This document shows positions 35,325 through 44,342 of a DNA stretch of 64,000 nt, one piece after another (positions within the stretch are counted from its first letter, which is position 1; each line of letters starts with the position of its first letter). The notes beneath the pieces were generated by a model. The model did no database searches. It was not told the DNA's origin and saw nothing but the letters and a program-made list of their open reading frames with translations. The DNA is from Chloroflexota bacterium. Its GTDB lineage: Bacteria; Chloroflexota; Anaerolineae; Aggregatilineales; Phototrophicaceae. The DNA lies in assembly GCA_020161935.1 (NCBI GenBank), contig JAIUNI010000002.1:744001-808000 (forward strand), written 5' to 3'. Position numbers and translations under genes: made by a program.

Positions 35325-36839
35325 TTAGCGCTCACCCAATCGGAAGGTATCTGCGGCATTCCACGGCGAGTACATATCGCCATCGGTTTGCCCAATGTTC
35401 GGTGTCGTCTGCACAGCCTGTTTCCCGCCGAGGAAATCACCCAGCGCCGCCGCGATCAACGCAATCTCAGGCAGAAGTTGGTTAGCTGGCAGCAGTTCAG
35501 CAAGGTGCGCGTCCACAAAATGCGTATCAACCTCACCCGCCGCGAACGCCGGATGTGCTAACAGCGTTTGCAGGAAGTCGCGGTTGGTCGTCACGCCGAG
35601 CATCACTGTTTGCGCCAACGCCGTTTGCATCCGCTGGATGGCCGCCGCGCGATCAACATCATAAACGATCAGTTTGGCGATCATCGGGTCGTAGTGGATA
35701 CTGATCTCGTCGCCCGACTGTACACCCGCGTCTACCCGCACCCCCGGCGCATCCGGTGGCACAAACTGCAACAAGCGGCCAACGGACGGCAGGAAGTTAT
35801 TCGCGGGATCTTCGGCGTATAGGCGGCACTCAATCGCGTGTCCACGCTGGTGTAGGTCAGCCTGTGTGAAAGGCAGCGGCTCACCATCAGCGATTTGGAA
35901 TTGCAGTTTTACGAGGTCAAGACCGGTCACAATCTCGGTCACCGGATGCTCAACTTGCAGTCGTGTATTCATCTCCAAGAAGTAGAACTCACCCGCCGCC
36001 GTGACGATAAACTCGACCGTTCCGGCGTTGACGTAGCCGACAGCCTGTGCCGCCGCGACCGCTGCCGCCCCCATCCGCGCCCGTGTGGTGTCGTCCAACA
36101 GGGGCGAAGGCGATTCTTCGATGATTTTCTGATGCCGCCGCTGGCTGCTGCACTCGCGCTCAAACAGGTGAACCGTGTTACCGTGAGTATCCGCGAGCAC
36201 TTGTATTTCGATATGATGAGCATGTTCGATGTAGCGTTCGAGGAATACCCGCGAATCACCAAAGGCTTTCGCCGCTTCTCGCCGCGCACCCGCCAGCGCC
36301 TCGGCGAGTTCGCTGGCCTCACGTACCACACGCATCCCCTTCCCACCGCCACCACCTGCCGCCTTCACCAGCACCGGATAACCGATTTGTTCAGCCGCGT
36401 TGGCAAAGGCTATGTCATCGGCATCTTCGGCTTGAAACCCCGGCACAACCGGCACACCGGCTTGCTGCATCAAGGCACGGGCGGCGGTTTTACTGCCCAT
36501 CGCCCGCATGGAGTCGGCGCTTGGCCCGACCCACGTTAGCCCTGCTGCAACTACCGCTGTAGCAAAGTCGGCATTCTCGGAAAGGAAGCCGTAACCGGGG
36601 TGAACGCAGTCGCAGCCAGTGGCGTGGGCTGCGGCGATCAGTTTGTCGGCATTCAGGTAACTTTCGGCGGCGGGCGCTGCGCCCAACAAGTAGGCTTCAT
36701 CCGCCAACTGCACATGCCGCGTGTTCGCATCCGACTCTGAATACACCGCGACCGTTTTGATGCCCAATTCGCGGCAGGCACGGATGACGCGCACCGCGAT
36801 TTCCCCACGGTTGGTGATCAAGCACTTGCGGAGGGTCAT
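35325..36839 (-). CDS. Biotin carboxylase subunit of an acyl-CoA carboxylase
   Basis: The 504-aa protein is an ATP-grasp biotin carboxylase: KCLITNRGEIAVRVIRACR at the N-terminus, GGGGKGMRVV for ATP binding, FERECSSQRRHQKIIEESPS, and the catalytic FLEMNTRLQVEHPVTE. It is about 55 residues longer than AccC of the fatty-acid pathway and ends where the carrier part of a methylcrotonyl- or propionyl-CoA carboxylase alpha chain would begin. It overlaps the DUF983 gene by 4 bp. The missing carrier is probably the one at 3635-4123. Confidence 0.93.
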   Translation of the reverse strand: MTLRKCLITNRGEIAVRVIRACRELGIKTVAVYSESDANTRHVQLADEAYLLGAAPAAESYLNADKLIAAAHATGCDCVHPGYGFLSENADFATAVVAAGLTWVGPSADSMRAMGSKTAARALMQQAGVPVVPGFQAEDADDIAFANAAEQIGYPVLVKAAGGGGGKGMRVVREASELAEALAGARREAAKAFGDSRVFLERYIEHAHHIEIQVLADTHGNTVHLFERECSSQRRHQKIIEESPSPLLDDTTRARMGAAAVAAAQAVGYVNAGTVEFIVTAAGEFYFLEMNTRLQVEHPVTEIVTGLDLVKLQFQIADGEPLPFTQADLHQRGHAIECRLYAEDPANNFLPSVGRLLQFVPPDAPGVRVDAGVQSGDEISIHYDPMIAKLIVYDVDRAAAIQRMQTALAQTVMLGVTTNRDFLQTLLAHPAFAAGEVDTHFVDAHLAELLPANQLLPEIALIAAALGDFLGGKQAVQTTPNIGQTDGDMYSPWNAADTFRLGER

Positions 36840-37234
36840 TGCGTTTTGCTCGCCGGTTCCTTCGGCGCTTCACTATCGGGATACACGCTGCCGGAAAGAT
36901 AGGCCACGCTGACCCACATACCCCGCGCGTGACGGTAAAACAGCAGGATAAAGATGATATTGAACGCCACCCAGAACGGCAGTTGGAAGGCCAGCGGCGG
37001 GGCGAACAGCGCCTGTGTGATGATGTACCCACCCATCGACAGGACTTCAGCGAACACAAGGTTAATCAGTGTGCCACCAATCGACTCGCCGTCCAGCCGT
37101 TCGTAGCGCACACCGCAGACCGGACAGGTTTTGTCGATGCTAAACAGGCCGTGGAACATCTTGCCCTGCTCGCAGTTCGGGCAGCGGAGCCGTGCGCCGA
37201 CGAGCAGCTTATGAATAGCGTATCCCCAATTCAT
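36836..37234 (-). CDS. DUF983-family zinc-finger membrane protein
   Basis: The protein, about 132 aa, has two Cys pairs, RCPNCEQGKMF and CPVCGVRYE, of a zinc ribbon, followed by two membrane helices, the DUF983 layout. Function unknown. Its stop overlaps the start of the biotin carboxylase gene by 4 bp, so the two are co-translated. The ATG at 37234 starts MNWGYAIHK; an upstream ATG at 37255 is weaker. Confidence 0.85.
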   Translation of the reverse strand: MNWGYAIHKLLVGARLRCPNCEQGKMFHGLFSIDKTCPVCGVRYERLDGESIGGTLINLVFAEVLSMGGYIITQALFAPPLAFQLPFWVAFNIIFILLFYRHARGMWVSVAYLSGSVYPDSEAPKEPASKTQ

Positions 37235-37338
37235 ATTTGCACTTCTTTCTAGCATTTAAATGCGAAGGCTTTTAATAAATCTAAGTGTCTATAAAAGACG
37301 GCCTCTCGCTAAAAAGTTTACATTTTGGTAACACCATT

Positions 37339-37368
37339 TTACAACTTTGGGCGTAGTCTCACTATAGA
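37339..37368 (+). promoter_or_regulatory. Candidate promoter of the Arg-rich small ORF
   Basis: TTACAA at 37339-37344 and TATAGA at 37363-37368 are 18 bp apart, a sigma-70-like layout. Twenty-seven bases separate the -10 from the ATG at 37396, with a GGAAAGG ribosome site between. Confidence 0.45.
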
Positions 37369-37395
37369 CGTATCCAACGTGGAAAGGCTAACCTC

Positions 37396-37473
37396 ATGTT
37401 CTGGTTTCGACGTTTTCGTGAACGCTTGTTGATGCGCCGTGTCGCCCGCCGTATCCTGCGCCGCCGCATGTAG
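37396..37473 (+). CDS. 25-codon Arg-rich small ORF
   Basis: An ATG at 37396 with GGAAAGG eight bases upstream opens a reading frame of 25 residues, of which 11 are Arg (MFWFRRFRERLL..., ending RRILRRRM), then TAG TAA. It could be a small cationic or nucleic-acid-binding peptide, or membrane active, given the aromatic start. No family is recognised, and frames of this size can occur by chance. Confidence 0.4.
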   Translation: MFWFRRFRERLLMRRVARRILRRRM

Positions 37474-37591
37474 TAAGCCCAGTAACCAGTTGCCACAAAT
37501 GTTGAGAATGCTAGTGGGTAACTAAGCGCAGCCCGAAGATCAACCTTATAATGGTGTCGGTTATAGGATCATCTGCCCATGAGGAGTGCCG

Positions 37592-37954
37592 ATGCCGTCA
37601 ATGAGTTTACTCGTCCTGCGTACCAGCACGATTGAAACCACGCTGGCATTCTACCGCGCCTTTGGCCTGACGTTCGCCCAAGAGCAGCATGGCACAGGGC
37701 CGGTTCATTACTCAACCGCGCTCGGCGACACTACGCTCGAACTCTACCCTGCCGAGACAACCCAGATGCTTGACCGCAAAGCCGGTGGCGCAACCATGAT
37801 CGGCATCAAAGTTGAGTCGGTTGACGCGGTGATTGAGGCGCTTAATCAGTTGGGGATACAGCCGCTGTCGCCAGCCAAAGATTCGGCGTGGGGGCGACGG
37901 GCAACGGTGCTTGATCCAGATGGGCGGTTAGTCGAATTAACCGAGGGGAAATAA
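37592..37954 (+). CDS. VOC / glyoxalase-fold protein
   Basis: The 120-aa protein is a single VOC domain: SLLVLRTSTIETTLAFYRAF at the N-terminus and VLDPDGRLVELTEG at the C-terminus, the typical end. It may be a glyoxalase, a resistance protein or a structural relative. The ATG at 37592 has GAGGAG seven bases upstream; a GTG at 37586 lies inside that site. Confidence 0.85.
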   Translation: MPSMSLLVLRTSTIETTLAFYRAFGLTFAQEQHGTGPVHYSTALGDTTLELYPAETTQMLDRKAGGATMIGIKVESVDAVIEALNQLGIQPLSPAKDSAWGRRATVLDPDGRLVELTEGK

Positions 37955-37960
37955 ACGGTA

Positions 37961-38920
37961 CTACTCACCCTGTTTAAAGGTCGCAACCCCGTTGGTTCCC
38001 GTTCCACTGCCATAGATCACCAGCGAACCATCGCTAACATCAATAATGTCGATGTTACTTAAGGTCGAGATCGGGTTGTTGGCGCTGTCGTAAAAGTCCA
38101 GCCACGCCGTCGGGGTGAAGTTCACACCATCTTCGGAGGCGAGCATCAGCGTACTGCCCGACTTGTAGCTCACGTACAGGTTAATGGTGCTTTCGACTTG
38201 CAGTGCGGTCGGGTCGTACGCGCCTTCGAGCAGCGGCGTGGGTTCGATCTGCCACGATAAGCTGTCGACCGAGGTGGCCGTCATGATATGCGGTGTCGTA
38301 CCTTTATCCGGCAGGAACGCGGTGAAGTACATGCGGAACGTGCCGTCGTCCGTTTGGATGACGCGCCCATGCCCAGCAGCGGTCAAGTCGGTGATGTCGC
38401 CCACATCGACGCGGATGCCTGAATCACGGGTAAAGTCATGACCATTGCTGGAAAAAGCGCTGAAGATACGGGCATTCAGCACGAGCGACGTGACCGTACC
38501 GTTACAAGGCTCTGGCTGGCCTTGATAATACATGCGGTAGCCGTTCGCCATCTGAATAACCCACGGCTGACCAATCGCGCAGTCCGGCTGCCCGGCTGGA
38601 TCGTTAATCAAGCGTGCCTCGCCGTCGATATTAAAGCGCAGCCCATCGGGGGTGGTGGCGCTGCCGATCCCGTTGAGCGATGGCGCGTTCCAGAAGATAC
38701 GATAATCGCCGTTATCCAGCGGAATGATACTCGGTGACGTGTTTTCAGCTTCGGAAATGGTTGTGACCTGCTGCCACTTTTGCACGGTGGTGACATCCGT
38801 CAGTGCGGCGCGTTCTGCCTGCCGGTCAGCCGTATTTTGGATGGGCGCGGCGGTTTGTGGCTGGCAGGCCACCAGACATACCAACAGGAACAGGACAGCA
38901 GTTAATCGGGTAACAGTCAT
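37961..38920 (-). CDS. Lipoprotein with predicted beta-propeller (glycosidase-like fold)
   Basis: The 319-aa protein has a type II signal peptide with lipobox LVAC near residue 19. The mature part is rich in repeated blade-like segments (SPSIIPLDNGDYRIFW, GHGRVIQTDDGTFRMYFTAF) like five-bladed propellers of the GH32/GH43/GH68 clan. I see no certain catalytic acid pair, so enzymatic activity is unproved. It lies 17 bp downstream of the peptide deformylase gene on the same strand. Confidence 0.68.
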   Translation of the reverse strand: MTVTRLTAVLFLLVCLVACQPQTAAPIQNTADRQAERAALTDVTTVQKWQQVTTISEAENTSPSIIPLDNGDYRIFWNAPSLNGIGSATTPDGLRFNIDGEARLINDPAGQPDCAIGQPWVIQMANGYRMYYQGQPEPCNGTVTSLVLNARIFSAFSSNGHDFTRDSGIRVDVGDITDLTAAGHGRVIQTDDGTFRMYFTAFLPDKGTTPHIMTATSVDSLSWQIEPTPLLEGAYDPTALQVESTINLYVSYKSGSTLMLASEDGVNFTPTAWLDFYDSANNPISTLSNIDIIDVSDGSLVIYGSGTGTNGVATFKQGE

Positions 38921-38937
38921 AGGGTGGTTCAGGGGTA

Positions 38938-39465
38938 TTATTCCGCCACTCCGTCTTCTTCATCTTCCGGTCGGGCTTCCCAGACATCCTTCGCGATGTC
39001 GATGTAGAGTTTACCGTCCAAATGGTCGATTTCGTGCTGGAACACCCGCGCCAGCCAGCCTTCAGCTTTGATACGCTGCGGCTTGCCGTGACGGTCGAGG
39101 CTGTCGATGGTGATCTTCTCGTGGCGGTCAACCGAACCGAGATAGCCGGGGATCGAGAGGCAGCCTTCCACCCCTTCGACCATTTCCTTGCTGGCCTTCA
39201 CAATTTCAGGGTTAACGACCACATACAGCTTACCGGCGAGATCACCGAATTCCTCTTTGCTCTTTTCGTCGTCGGAAAGGCGAATGACGGCGAAGCGCTG
39301 GCTGACGGCGACCTGTGGCGCGGCGAGGCCAACACCCGGCGCAGCGATCATCGTTTCAACCATATCATCCACGAGCTTTTGGAACTTCTTATCAAAAACC
39401 ATCACGCGCTTGGCTTTTTTACGAAGGATCGGGTTATCAGGACGGATAATATCAAGGAAGGTCAT
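38938..39465 (-). CDS. def: Peptide deformylase
   Basis: The 175-aa protein has the three deformylase motifs in order: GVGLAAPQVAV, EGCLSIPGYLG and QHEIDHLDGKLYID. The Cys and the two His of HEIDH bind the metal and the Glu is catalytic. It removes the formyl group from the N-terminal methionine of new proteins. A short acidic tail follows. The propeller-lipoprotein gene is directly downstream. Confidence 0.97.
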   Translation of the reverse strand: MTFLDIIRPDNPILRKKAKRVMVFDKKFQKLVDDMVETMIAAPGVGLAAPQVAVSQRFAVIRLSDDEKSKEEFGDLAGKLYVVVNPEIVKASKEMVEGVEGCLSIPGYLGSVDRHEKITIDSLDRHGKPQRIKAEGWLARVFQHEIDHLDGKLYIDIAKDVWEARPEDEEDGVAE

Positions 39466-39535
39466 GTTGTTTAGCCGTAATCGTATACTGTTATGCGTGT
39501 GTATTATCGCACAAATCGCCAGCAGCTAAAAGTGT

Positions 39536-39913
39536 TTAACTCACCCTTACCCGCTCTTGTTCGGCACGGGATGTACGATCTACGAATGCCAGCCCCTCAT
39601 TGTAGTCGTCAAAGGCTTTGTAGTTGCCACGCTGGCGCATCTTCATGATCGAGCTAAACATGCGGTGCGGCTGGACGTAAGCAAACCAACGGCCATTCGG
39701 GTGATAAATCCACTCGCTGAGGGACGAGAGTTCGAACAAGCGCGGGTCAACACTGCTCACGTGGGTCATATCGAGTAAGAAATAGATGGGATTTTCACGC
39801 AAACGGGGCAAGCATTTTCCGATCACTTCCCGCATATCATCCGCCGTAACCTTGTCCGAAAAATGGATCGTCATCGCCCACGGCTCATTGAGCCAATTGA
39901 TTTGCACCGCCAT
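39536..39913 (-). CDS. Small STAS-like protein
   Basis: Read from the ATG at 39913, with GGAGG seven bases upstream, the 125-aa protein has a beta/alpha pattern like STAS or SpoIIAA domains (YFLLDMTHVSSVDPRLFELS). Assignment to STAS is tentative. A longer start at 40018 would overlap the upstream cNMP/PH-domain gene, which argues for 39913. The two may form an operon. Confidence 0.6.
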   Translation of the reverse strand: MAVQINWLNEPWAMTIHFSDKVTADDMREVIGKCLPRLRENPIYFLLDMTHVSSVDPRLFELSSLSEWIYHPNGRWFAYVQPHRMFSSIMKMRQRGNYKAFDDYNEGLAFVDRTSRAEQERVRVS

Positions 39914-39926
39914 CGTCATGCCTCCG

Positions 39927-41738
39927 TTACGTTCCGGGTGGAACATCACGCCGGACACGCGGGATTCCGGGCGGGCGGGAACGGTCACGGATACGCGGAG
40001 GTTCAAGTGTCTCCTCATCGTTCAAATTGGCGTTTCCATTGTAGGCGGAAGCGGATTGAACCGTTGAATAAGTGCCTGTAGTTTGCGCGGGAGTCATCGG
40101 TTTGTTTGACGGATCAAGGTTGGGATTGGGCTGCAAACCCGCCGTCTCGTGGTAAACCGTCAGGTAGTCAATGATGGTCTGCTGCTGCCGCTGGGCATCT
40201 TCCTGCCGCTTGAGCGCGGCGGCACGGTCCTGCCGACGTGAAATCTCCTGTTGGATGTGCTGGGGATTATAAACGTTGGTGAAGCGTTTGGCGTTCTTCT
40301 CATCCGTCCCCGTTAAGAGCAGCTTGACCTGCCCGATTTGGAAGATGGTATTCATGATACCTTGCGTATCCGAAACCACGTTATCAACCTGCGCCAGCAA
40401 GATCTGGTCTTTCTCATCCTGCAAGAAGAACGGGCGGCGGTGAATAAGGGTTACGGTTTGGTCGCCAACGATGTACAAATCGTTCCGCCAGTCCCAATCG
40501 GCAATATACAGCCAGAACAGCGACAGCAGCACAATGACGATGGGAATGATCGGGCCGACGACACCCGCAATGAACAAGGTCACGCCCACCACGAACAAAG
40601 TTACTGGTGGGAAAAGGTGCGCTAGGAGCAGCAGCCAGTGTTTGCGGAAAACCGTTTCGCCTTTGTCGTTCATGTATTCGAGCGTGAACAACCCCGGTTG
40701 GCTGGTCGGGGTGTTTGAGGTTGTGCTGCCGGTCGCGTTGGATACCGTTCCGCTGCCGCTGATGGCTTTCGTCAGTTCGCCGCGCATAGCGTTGCGGTTG
40801 GCTTCCTGCTGTGATTGTTCATACGTTTTGCGGTGGGTAAAGATGGCCTGCTGCACCCCTTTGGGATCGGGGATTTCGTCCAAGCGGATGTTGTTGGTAT
40901 CACCGGACGTTTTGATGATGATCGACCCATAGCCGAGCAACCGCCCTGCAATATCGGTGAGCGCTGGCAGTGCCACATTCACTTCGTGGATGGCATCCAG
41001 CGGGATTTCGTTAATCTGTGTTTTGAAGTTGAGGATCGTCCGTTGGATGCTGACCACCCGCCGGTCGGTGATGATTAACTCGTCATTCGCCCACTCGAAG
41101 TAATGATAACCGATCAAAATGAGCAGGATCGCCGTGACTGGCAGCGCGATCAACAGTACCGGAAAGCCGGGGACAGCGCTGGCAAAGAAGGCACCGAGGA
41201 ACCAGACCAGCACAATGATGAAGCCAATGCCGAACGCCCGCGCGATGAATGCGCCGATATGCTTGCGCGTCTTGAGCAGCGTATCTTCATTTTCGCGCTG
41301 GTTCTGGAACTGCTGTACCTGCTGAGTTTGGCTCTTGGGGAGGTTGGGGAGAACAAGGTTGGCACGAATTTCGGGATGATGCGCGAGTAAGTTCCGCATC
41401 TGCTGGCGCGAAAGCGAGAGGACAATCGTGCTTTCTGCCGCGCGGAGGCTGGCCTGTGTGGTCACGTCGTTGAACAGTGCCGCGTCGTTGATGTACTCAC
41501 CCGCGCTGACCTTGCCGAACGGGCGCTCGATGCCGTCGCTGCCACGCTGCACCAGCAAACCGCTGCCGCTGATGAGCATCATCATGCCCTGCGCCACGGT
41601 TCCCTGCTGGAACATTTCCTCGCCCGGTTCGTAGCGCTGAACCTGCGTCACGCTGGCAACCCAATCTAGCTGCTGGGAATCCAAGCGAGCAAACATAGGT
41701 AAGCGGCGCACATTGGCGATTACAAAACGATCAGCCAT
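39927..41738 (-). CDS. Cyclic-nucleotide-binding - PH-domain membrane protein
   Basis: The protein, about 603 aa, starts with a cNMP-binding beta-roll (about 1-130; YEPGEEMFQQGTVAQGMMML, FGKVSAGEYIND). It then has a helix pair, a bacterial PH-like domain (about 215-300; NDELIITDRRVVSIQRTI), a second helix pair, and a second PH-like domain (NDLYIVGDQTVTLIHRRPFF) before a Gln/Arg/Pro-rich tail. In the roll the canonical phosphate-binding Arg is not obvious. The ATG at 41738 is taken; a TTG at 41750 is possible. This may be a nucleotide-regulated membrane-associated protein. Confidence 0.78.
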   Translation of the reverse strand: MADRFVIANVRRLPMFARLDSQQLDWVASVTQVQRYEPGEEMFQQGTVAQGMMMLISGSGLLVQRGSDGIERPFGKVSAGEYINDAALFNDVTTQASLRAAESTIVLSLSRQQMRNLLAHHPEIRANLVLPNLPKSQTQQVQQFQNQRENEDTLLKTRKHIGAFIARAFGIGFIIVLVWFLGAFFASAVPGFPVLLIALPVTAILLILIGYHYFEWANDELIITDRRVVSIQRTILNFKTQINEIPLDAIHEVNVALPALTDIAGRLLGYGSIIIKTSGDTNNIRLDEIPDPKGVQQAIFTHRKTYEQSQQEANRNAMRGELTKAISGSGTVSNATGSTTSNTPTSQPGLFTLEYMNDKGETVFRKHWLLLLAHLFPPVTLFVVGVTLFIAGVVGPIIPIVIVLLSLFWLYIADWDWRNDLYIVGDQTVTLIHRRPFFLQDEKDQILLAQVDNVVSDTQGIMNTIFQIGQVKLLLTGTDEKNAKRFTNVYNPQHIQQEISRRQDRAAALKRQEDAQRQQQTIIDYLTVYHETAGLQPNPNLDPSNKPMTPAQTTGTYSTVQSASAYNGNANLNDEETLEPPRIRDRSRPPGIPRVRRDVPPGT

Positions 41739-41857
41739 CGGTCGTGGCAATCCCTATTTGTATGAACCGTCTTATTATATCAGGTTTTTGTGAGTGTAGG
41801 CCGAATTGCGTGTGCGGCATGTGCAATCCTGCCAACATATTTGTTTATACTTTAATA

Positions 41858-42208
41858 TTAGCGCAGTAGTAAGATCAAACCGATTGCGAGTTCAAACAAC
41901 CCTGTTGTCATAAACGAACGTTCCAATTTGGGGCGGTCAACGGCAACCGTGACCAAGCGCGTCAGCAGTGCGCCGAGGTAGATCACCCCGACGGCTTGGT
42001 ACACCACCGGCTCATTGAAAATGTAGGGAACCACGCCTGTCATCAAGGATAAGCCGCCGAAGCTGATGCGGATTTCCGCCGTCCCGATGGCATCATCCGG
42101 CGTGACGTGTGCCGTCTCCGCCACCTTGCGCGGCATCAGCAGCGAATAGACCCCGAACAGGATGAGGATATTGCAGGCGATGATGTTGAGAATTTGTTCG
42201 AGCGGCAT
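41858..42208 (-). CDS. Small membrane protein, DUF4345-like
   Basis: The 116-aa protein has four hydrophobic segments and the sequence GTAEIRISFGGLSLMTG, which resembles the DUF4345 family. Function unknown. It stands alone between the cNMP/PH protein and the TPR protein, each with its own strand and spacing. Confidence 0.62.
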   Translation of the reverse strand: MPLEQILNIIACNILILFGVYSLLMPRKVAETAHVTPDDAIGTAEIRISFGGLSLMTGVVPYIFNEPVVYQAVGVIYLGALLTRLVTVAVDRPKLERSFMTTGLFELAIGLILLLR

Positions 42209-42322
42209 GGCGGCTTCCTTTCGGGAAACAACAGTTAAGAATTGGCATAGATAATTACAGGCTGTAAGGACAAATGTGTTATAGTGTTAAGATAGTCCGG
42301 TCAAGCCTCACGAGATAACCGT

Positions 42323-43468
42323 ATGCGTAAACCAGCCCTTTTCCTGCTTAGTCTGGTTATCCTTATCGCTACTATACAACCGCTTTACGCCCAAGGTGCG
42401 CCCCTGATTGTGGGTGTAGATGTATACCAGCGGGCGACGGATGCTTTTAATGCACAGGCGTATGAGCAGGCCGTGACGGATTACAGTATTGTTATCCTGC
42501 TCAACCCCACCTTCTATGAACCGTACATTAATCGTGCGATCAGCTATATGCAGCTTGAAGAATACGACCTCGCGCTGGTTGACCTGAACCACGTCCTGAA
42601 GCTGCCGAGTGCCGACGACGCGACGCGCGGTTTAGCCTATACCGCCCGTGCGGAAATTTACCTCGGTCAGAACAACATGGATGCGGCGCTGGCTGATTTC
42701 GCGGCGGCTATCCGCGCCACGCCGGATGACCCTCAAGCCTATTATGAACGCGGGCAAATTTATATCGCTCAAGCGGAATATGATAAAGCGCTTAAAGATA
42801 TGAATCAGGTGGCGAGCATCGCGCCGGATTTCACCGGAACCTACTACTACTTGGGCGTGATTAACAACGCGCTGGAGGCATACGACACAGCCATCGAAAA
42901 TTTCGATACCTTCATTAATGTCGTAAAAGATGATTACCTCGCCTTTGCCGGACGTGCCTCGGCCTATATTAACACCGAGCAGTTCGACCAAGCCCTGCCG
43001 GACTTAAACGAAGCCATCGACCTCGAACCGCGTATGGCTACCCTATACTTGCAGCGCGGGCTGACGTGGAACGAGCTGGGCGACCAGCAAGCGGCAGCCA
43101 GTGATTACCTGCTGTGGGTGCAAGCCATCTTGAGCGAACAGAATACCGACCTGATGCTGCGCCCCGGCGAATCGCAGGTGGTGTCGATGGCTCCCGGACG
43201 CGCTTATGTGATGTCGTTCGAAGGTACGGCAGGTGAGAAGGTGACGGTAACGACCACCACGTCTAACGACCAACAAATCGACTCGCTGCTCATCCTGACC
43301 GACAACCAACTCAATCCGCTGGTTGCCGACGATGACGGTGGCGAGAACTTCAACTCGGTCATCAGCGATTTCGTCCTGCCGAGTGATGGTGTCTACGCGG
43401 TCATCCTCAGCCACGCGGGGGGCAACTCGCAAGGTTCGGTACGCCTGCTGCTCACGGTCGAGAACTAG
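42323..43468 (+). CDS. Secreted TPR protein with C-terminal PPC-like domain
   Basis: The 381-aa protein begins with a signal peptide (KPALFLLSLVILIATIQPL) and has about six tetratricopeptide repeats in residues 35-270 (AQAYEQAVTDYS, EEYDLALVDLN, NNMDAALADFA, AEYDKALKDMN and so on). The last ~100 residues form a beta domain like the pre-peptidase C-terminal (PPC) domain (GESQVVSM, VADDDGGENFNS). It probably scaffolds extracellular or envelope proteins. A bidirectional terminator follows. Confidence 0.85.
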   Translation: MRKPALFLLSLVILIATIQPLYAQGAPLIVGVDVYQRATDAFNAQAYEQAVTDYSIVILLNPTFYEPYINRAISYMQLEEYDLALVDLNHVLKLPSADDATRGLAYTARAEIYLGQNNMDAALADFAAAIRATPDDPQAYYERGQIYIAQAEYDKALKDMNQVASIAPDFTGTYYYLGVINNALEAYDTAIENFDTFINVVKDDYLAFAGRASAYINTEQFDQALPDLNEAIDLEPRMATLYLQRGLTWNELGDQQAAASDYLLWVQAILSEQNTDLMLRPGESQVVSMAPGRAYVMSFEGTAGEKVTVTTTTSNDQQIDSLLILTDNQLNPLVADDDGGENFNSVISDFVLPSDGVYAVILSHAGGNSQGSVRLLLTVEN

Positions 43469-43490
43469 CTCCAATCCATCTTCGTAATCA

Positions 43491-43524
43491 AAAACCCCTC
43501 TGGCAAGTGACCAGAGGCGTTTTC
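43491..43524. terminator. Bidirectional terminator between the TPR and cupin genes
   Basis: AAAACCCCTCTGG pairs with CCAGAGGCGTTTT around a 7-nt loop. A-rich and T-rich ends make it usable in both directions. Confidence 0.8.
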
Positions 43525-43526
43525 AT

Positions 43527-44003
43527 TTACCCGCCTGCTGCCTCGCGTATCCGTGCTTCCAGTTTGGCGAGGTAAGCGGCACATTCTGGCGAGCCTTCCA
43601 GCGGGGCGAAGGGCGCGAACTTCTTGTGGGTTTCGGCGCGGTACGGCCCCTGAATAATTTCCAGCACCACACACGGGGTAATCGCCACGAAGTTGTGGTA
43701 GGTGCGCGGCGGAATATCCACGCCCATCACAGGACTATCTGGCTCCATGATGTGCATCTCAGTAATTTCACCCGCGTCGTCATACTGGAACATGGCGGCT
43801 GAACCGACCAACGGCGCGATCAACTCCACCTTGTCGGGGTCTTCGTGTTTGTGCGGCGTTACGTAGCTGCCGGGGGTGATGGCGTTCAACATGCGCTGTA
43901 CGGGGTCTTCGTGTTCGTGGAAGCGGTACGGTACCCGTCCACGCGGGTCAGCCGCCGCTTGGGCAAGCAGGTTGTCAAGCAGTTGTTTGGTAATGAGGCG
44001 CAT
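43527..44003 (-). CDS. WbuC-family cupin-fold protein
   Basis: The 158-aa protein matches the WbuC cupin layout: RVPYRFHEHEDPVQRMLNAI, SYVTPHKHEDPDKVEL and PPRTYHNFVAI, with several His that may bind metal. WbuC proteins sit in O-antigen or nucleotide-sugar clusters in some bacteria, but none is seen here. The ATG at 44003 is chosen because the longer frame adds an unrelated N-terminus of 63 residues, part of which runs into the miniature mobile element at 44087-44211. Confidence 0.82.
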   Translation of the reverse strand: MRLITKQLLDNLLAQAAADPRGRVPYRFHEHEDPVQRMLNAITPGSYVTPHKHEDPDKVELIAPLVGSAAMFQYDDAGEITEMHIMEPDSPVMGVDIPPRTYHNFVAITPCVVLEIIQGPYRAETHKKFAPFAPLEGSPECAAYLAKLEARIREAAGG

Positions 44004-44086
44004 AGTGAGTGGATAGTCTTTAGTTAGTAGTCGATAGATAAGCCATTTTAACCGCAAAGCCTGAAAGATCGAAACAAGTGTGACAT

Positions 44087-44211
44087 GGTGGTGGTTACAG
44101 AGTAAGTGGTATGTGTGAAACGGTGGCGCGGACGAGATGTATCTCGTCCCTACACGATGGATTCTGTTTGTGTTAGAGCAATGATTTATCACTTACCATA
44201 TGACCACTACC
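44087..44211. mobile_element. Miniature inverted-repeat element, family 2, copy A (125 bp)
   Basis: The left end is GGTGGTGGTTACAGAGTAAG and the right end, reverse-complemented, GGTAGTGGTCATATGGTAAG. The exact 8-bp duplication TGTGACAT flanks the element (44079-44086 and 44212-44219). The interior contains the 20-nt palindrome GGACGAGATGTATCTCGTCC (44130-44149). It codes for nothing. Confidence 0.85.
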
Positions 44212-44342
44212 TGTGACATCAAGCGCACTACAAAATTGGCCTCATGACCATTTTGGTCTTATAAGCCACATGGCCTATGGAAGTTCGGTAAGATTGTCGC
44301 GTGCCTAAAGAGATGATTATTTACTGAAAGGTTTATGCGTTC

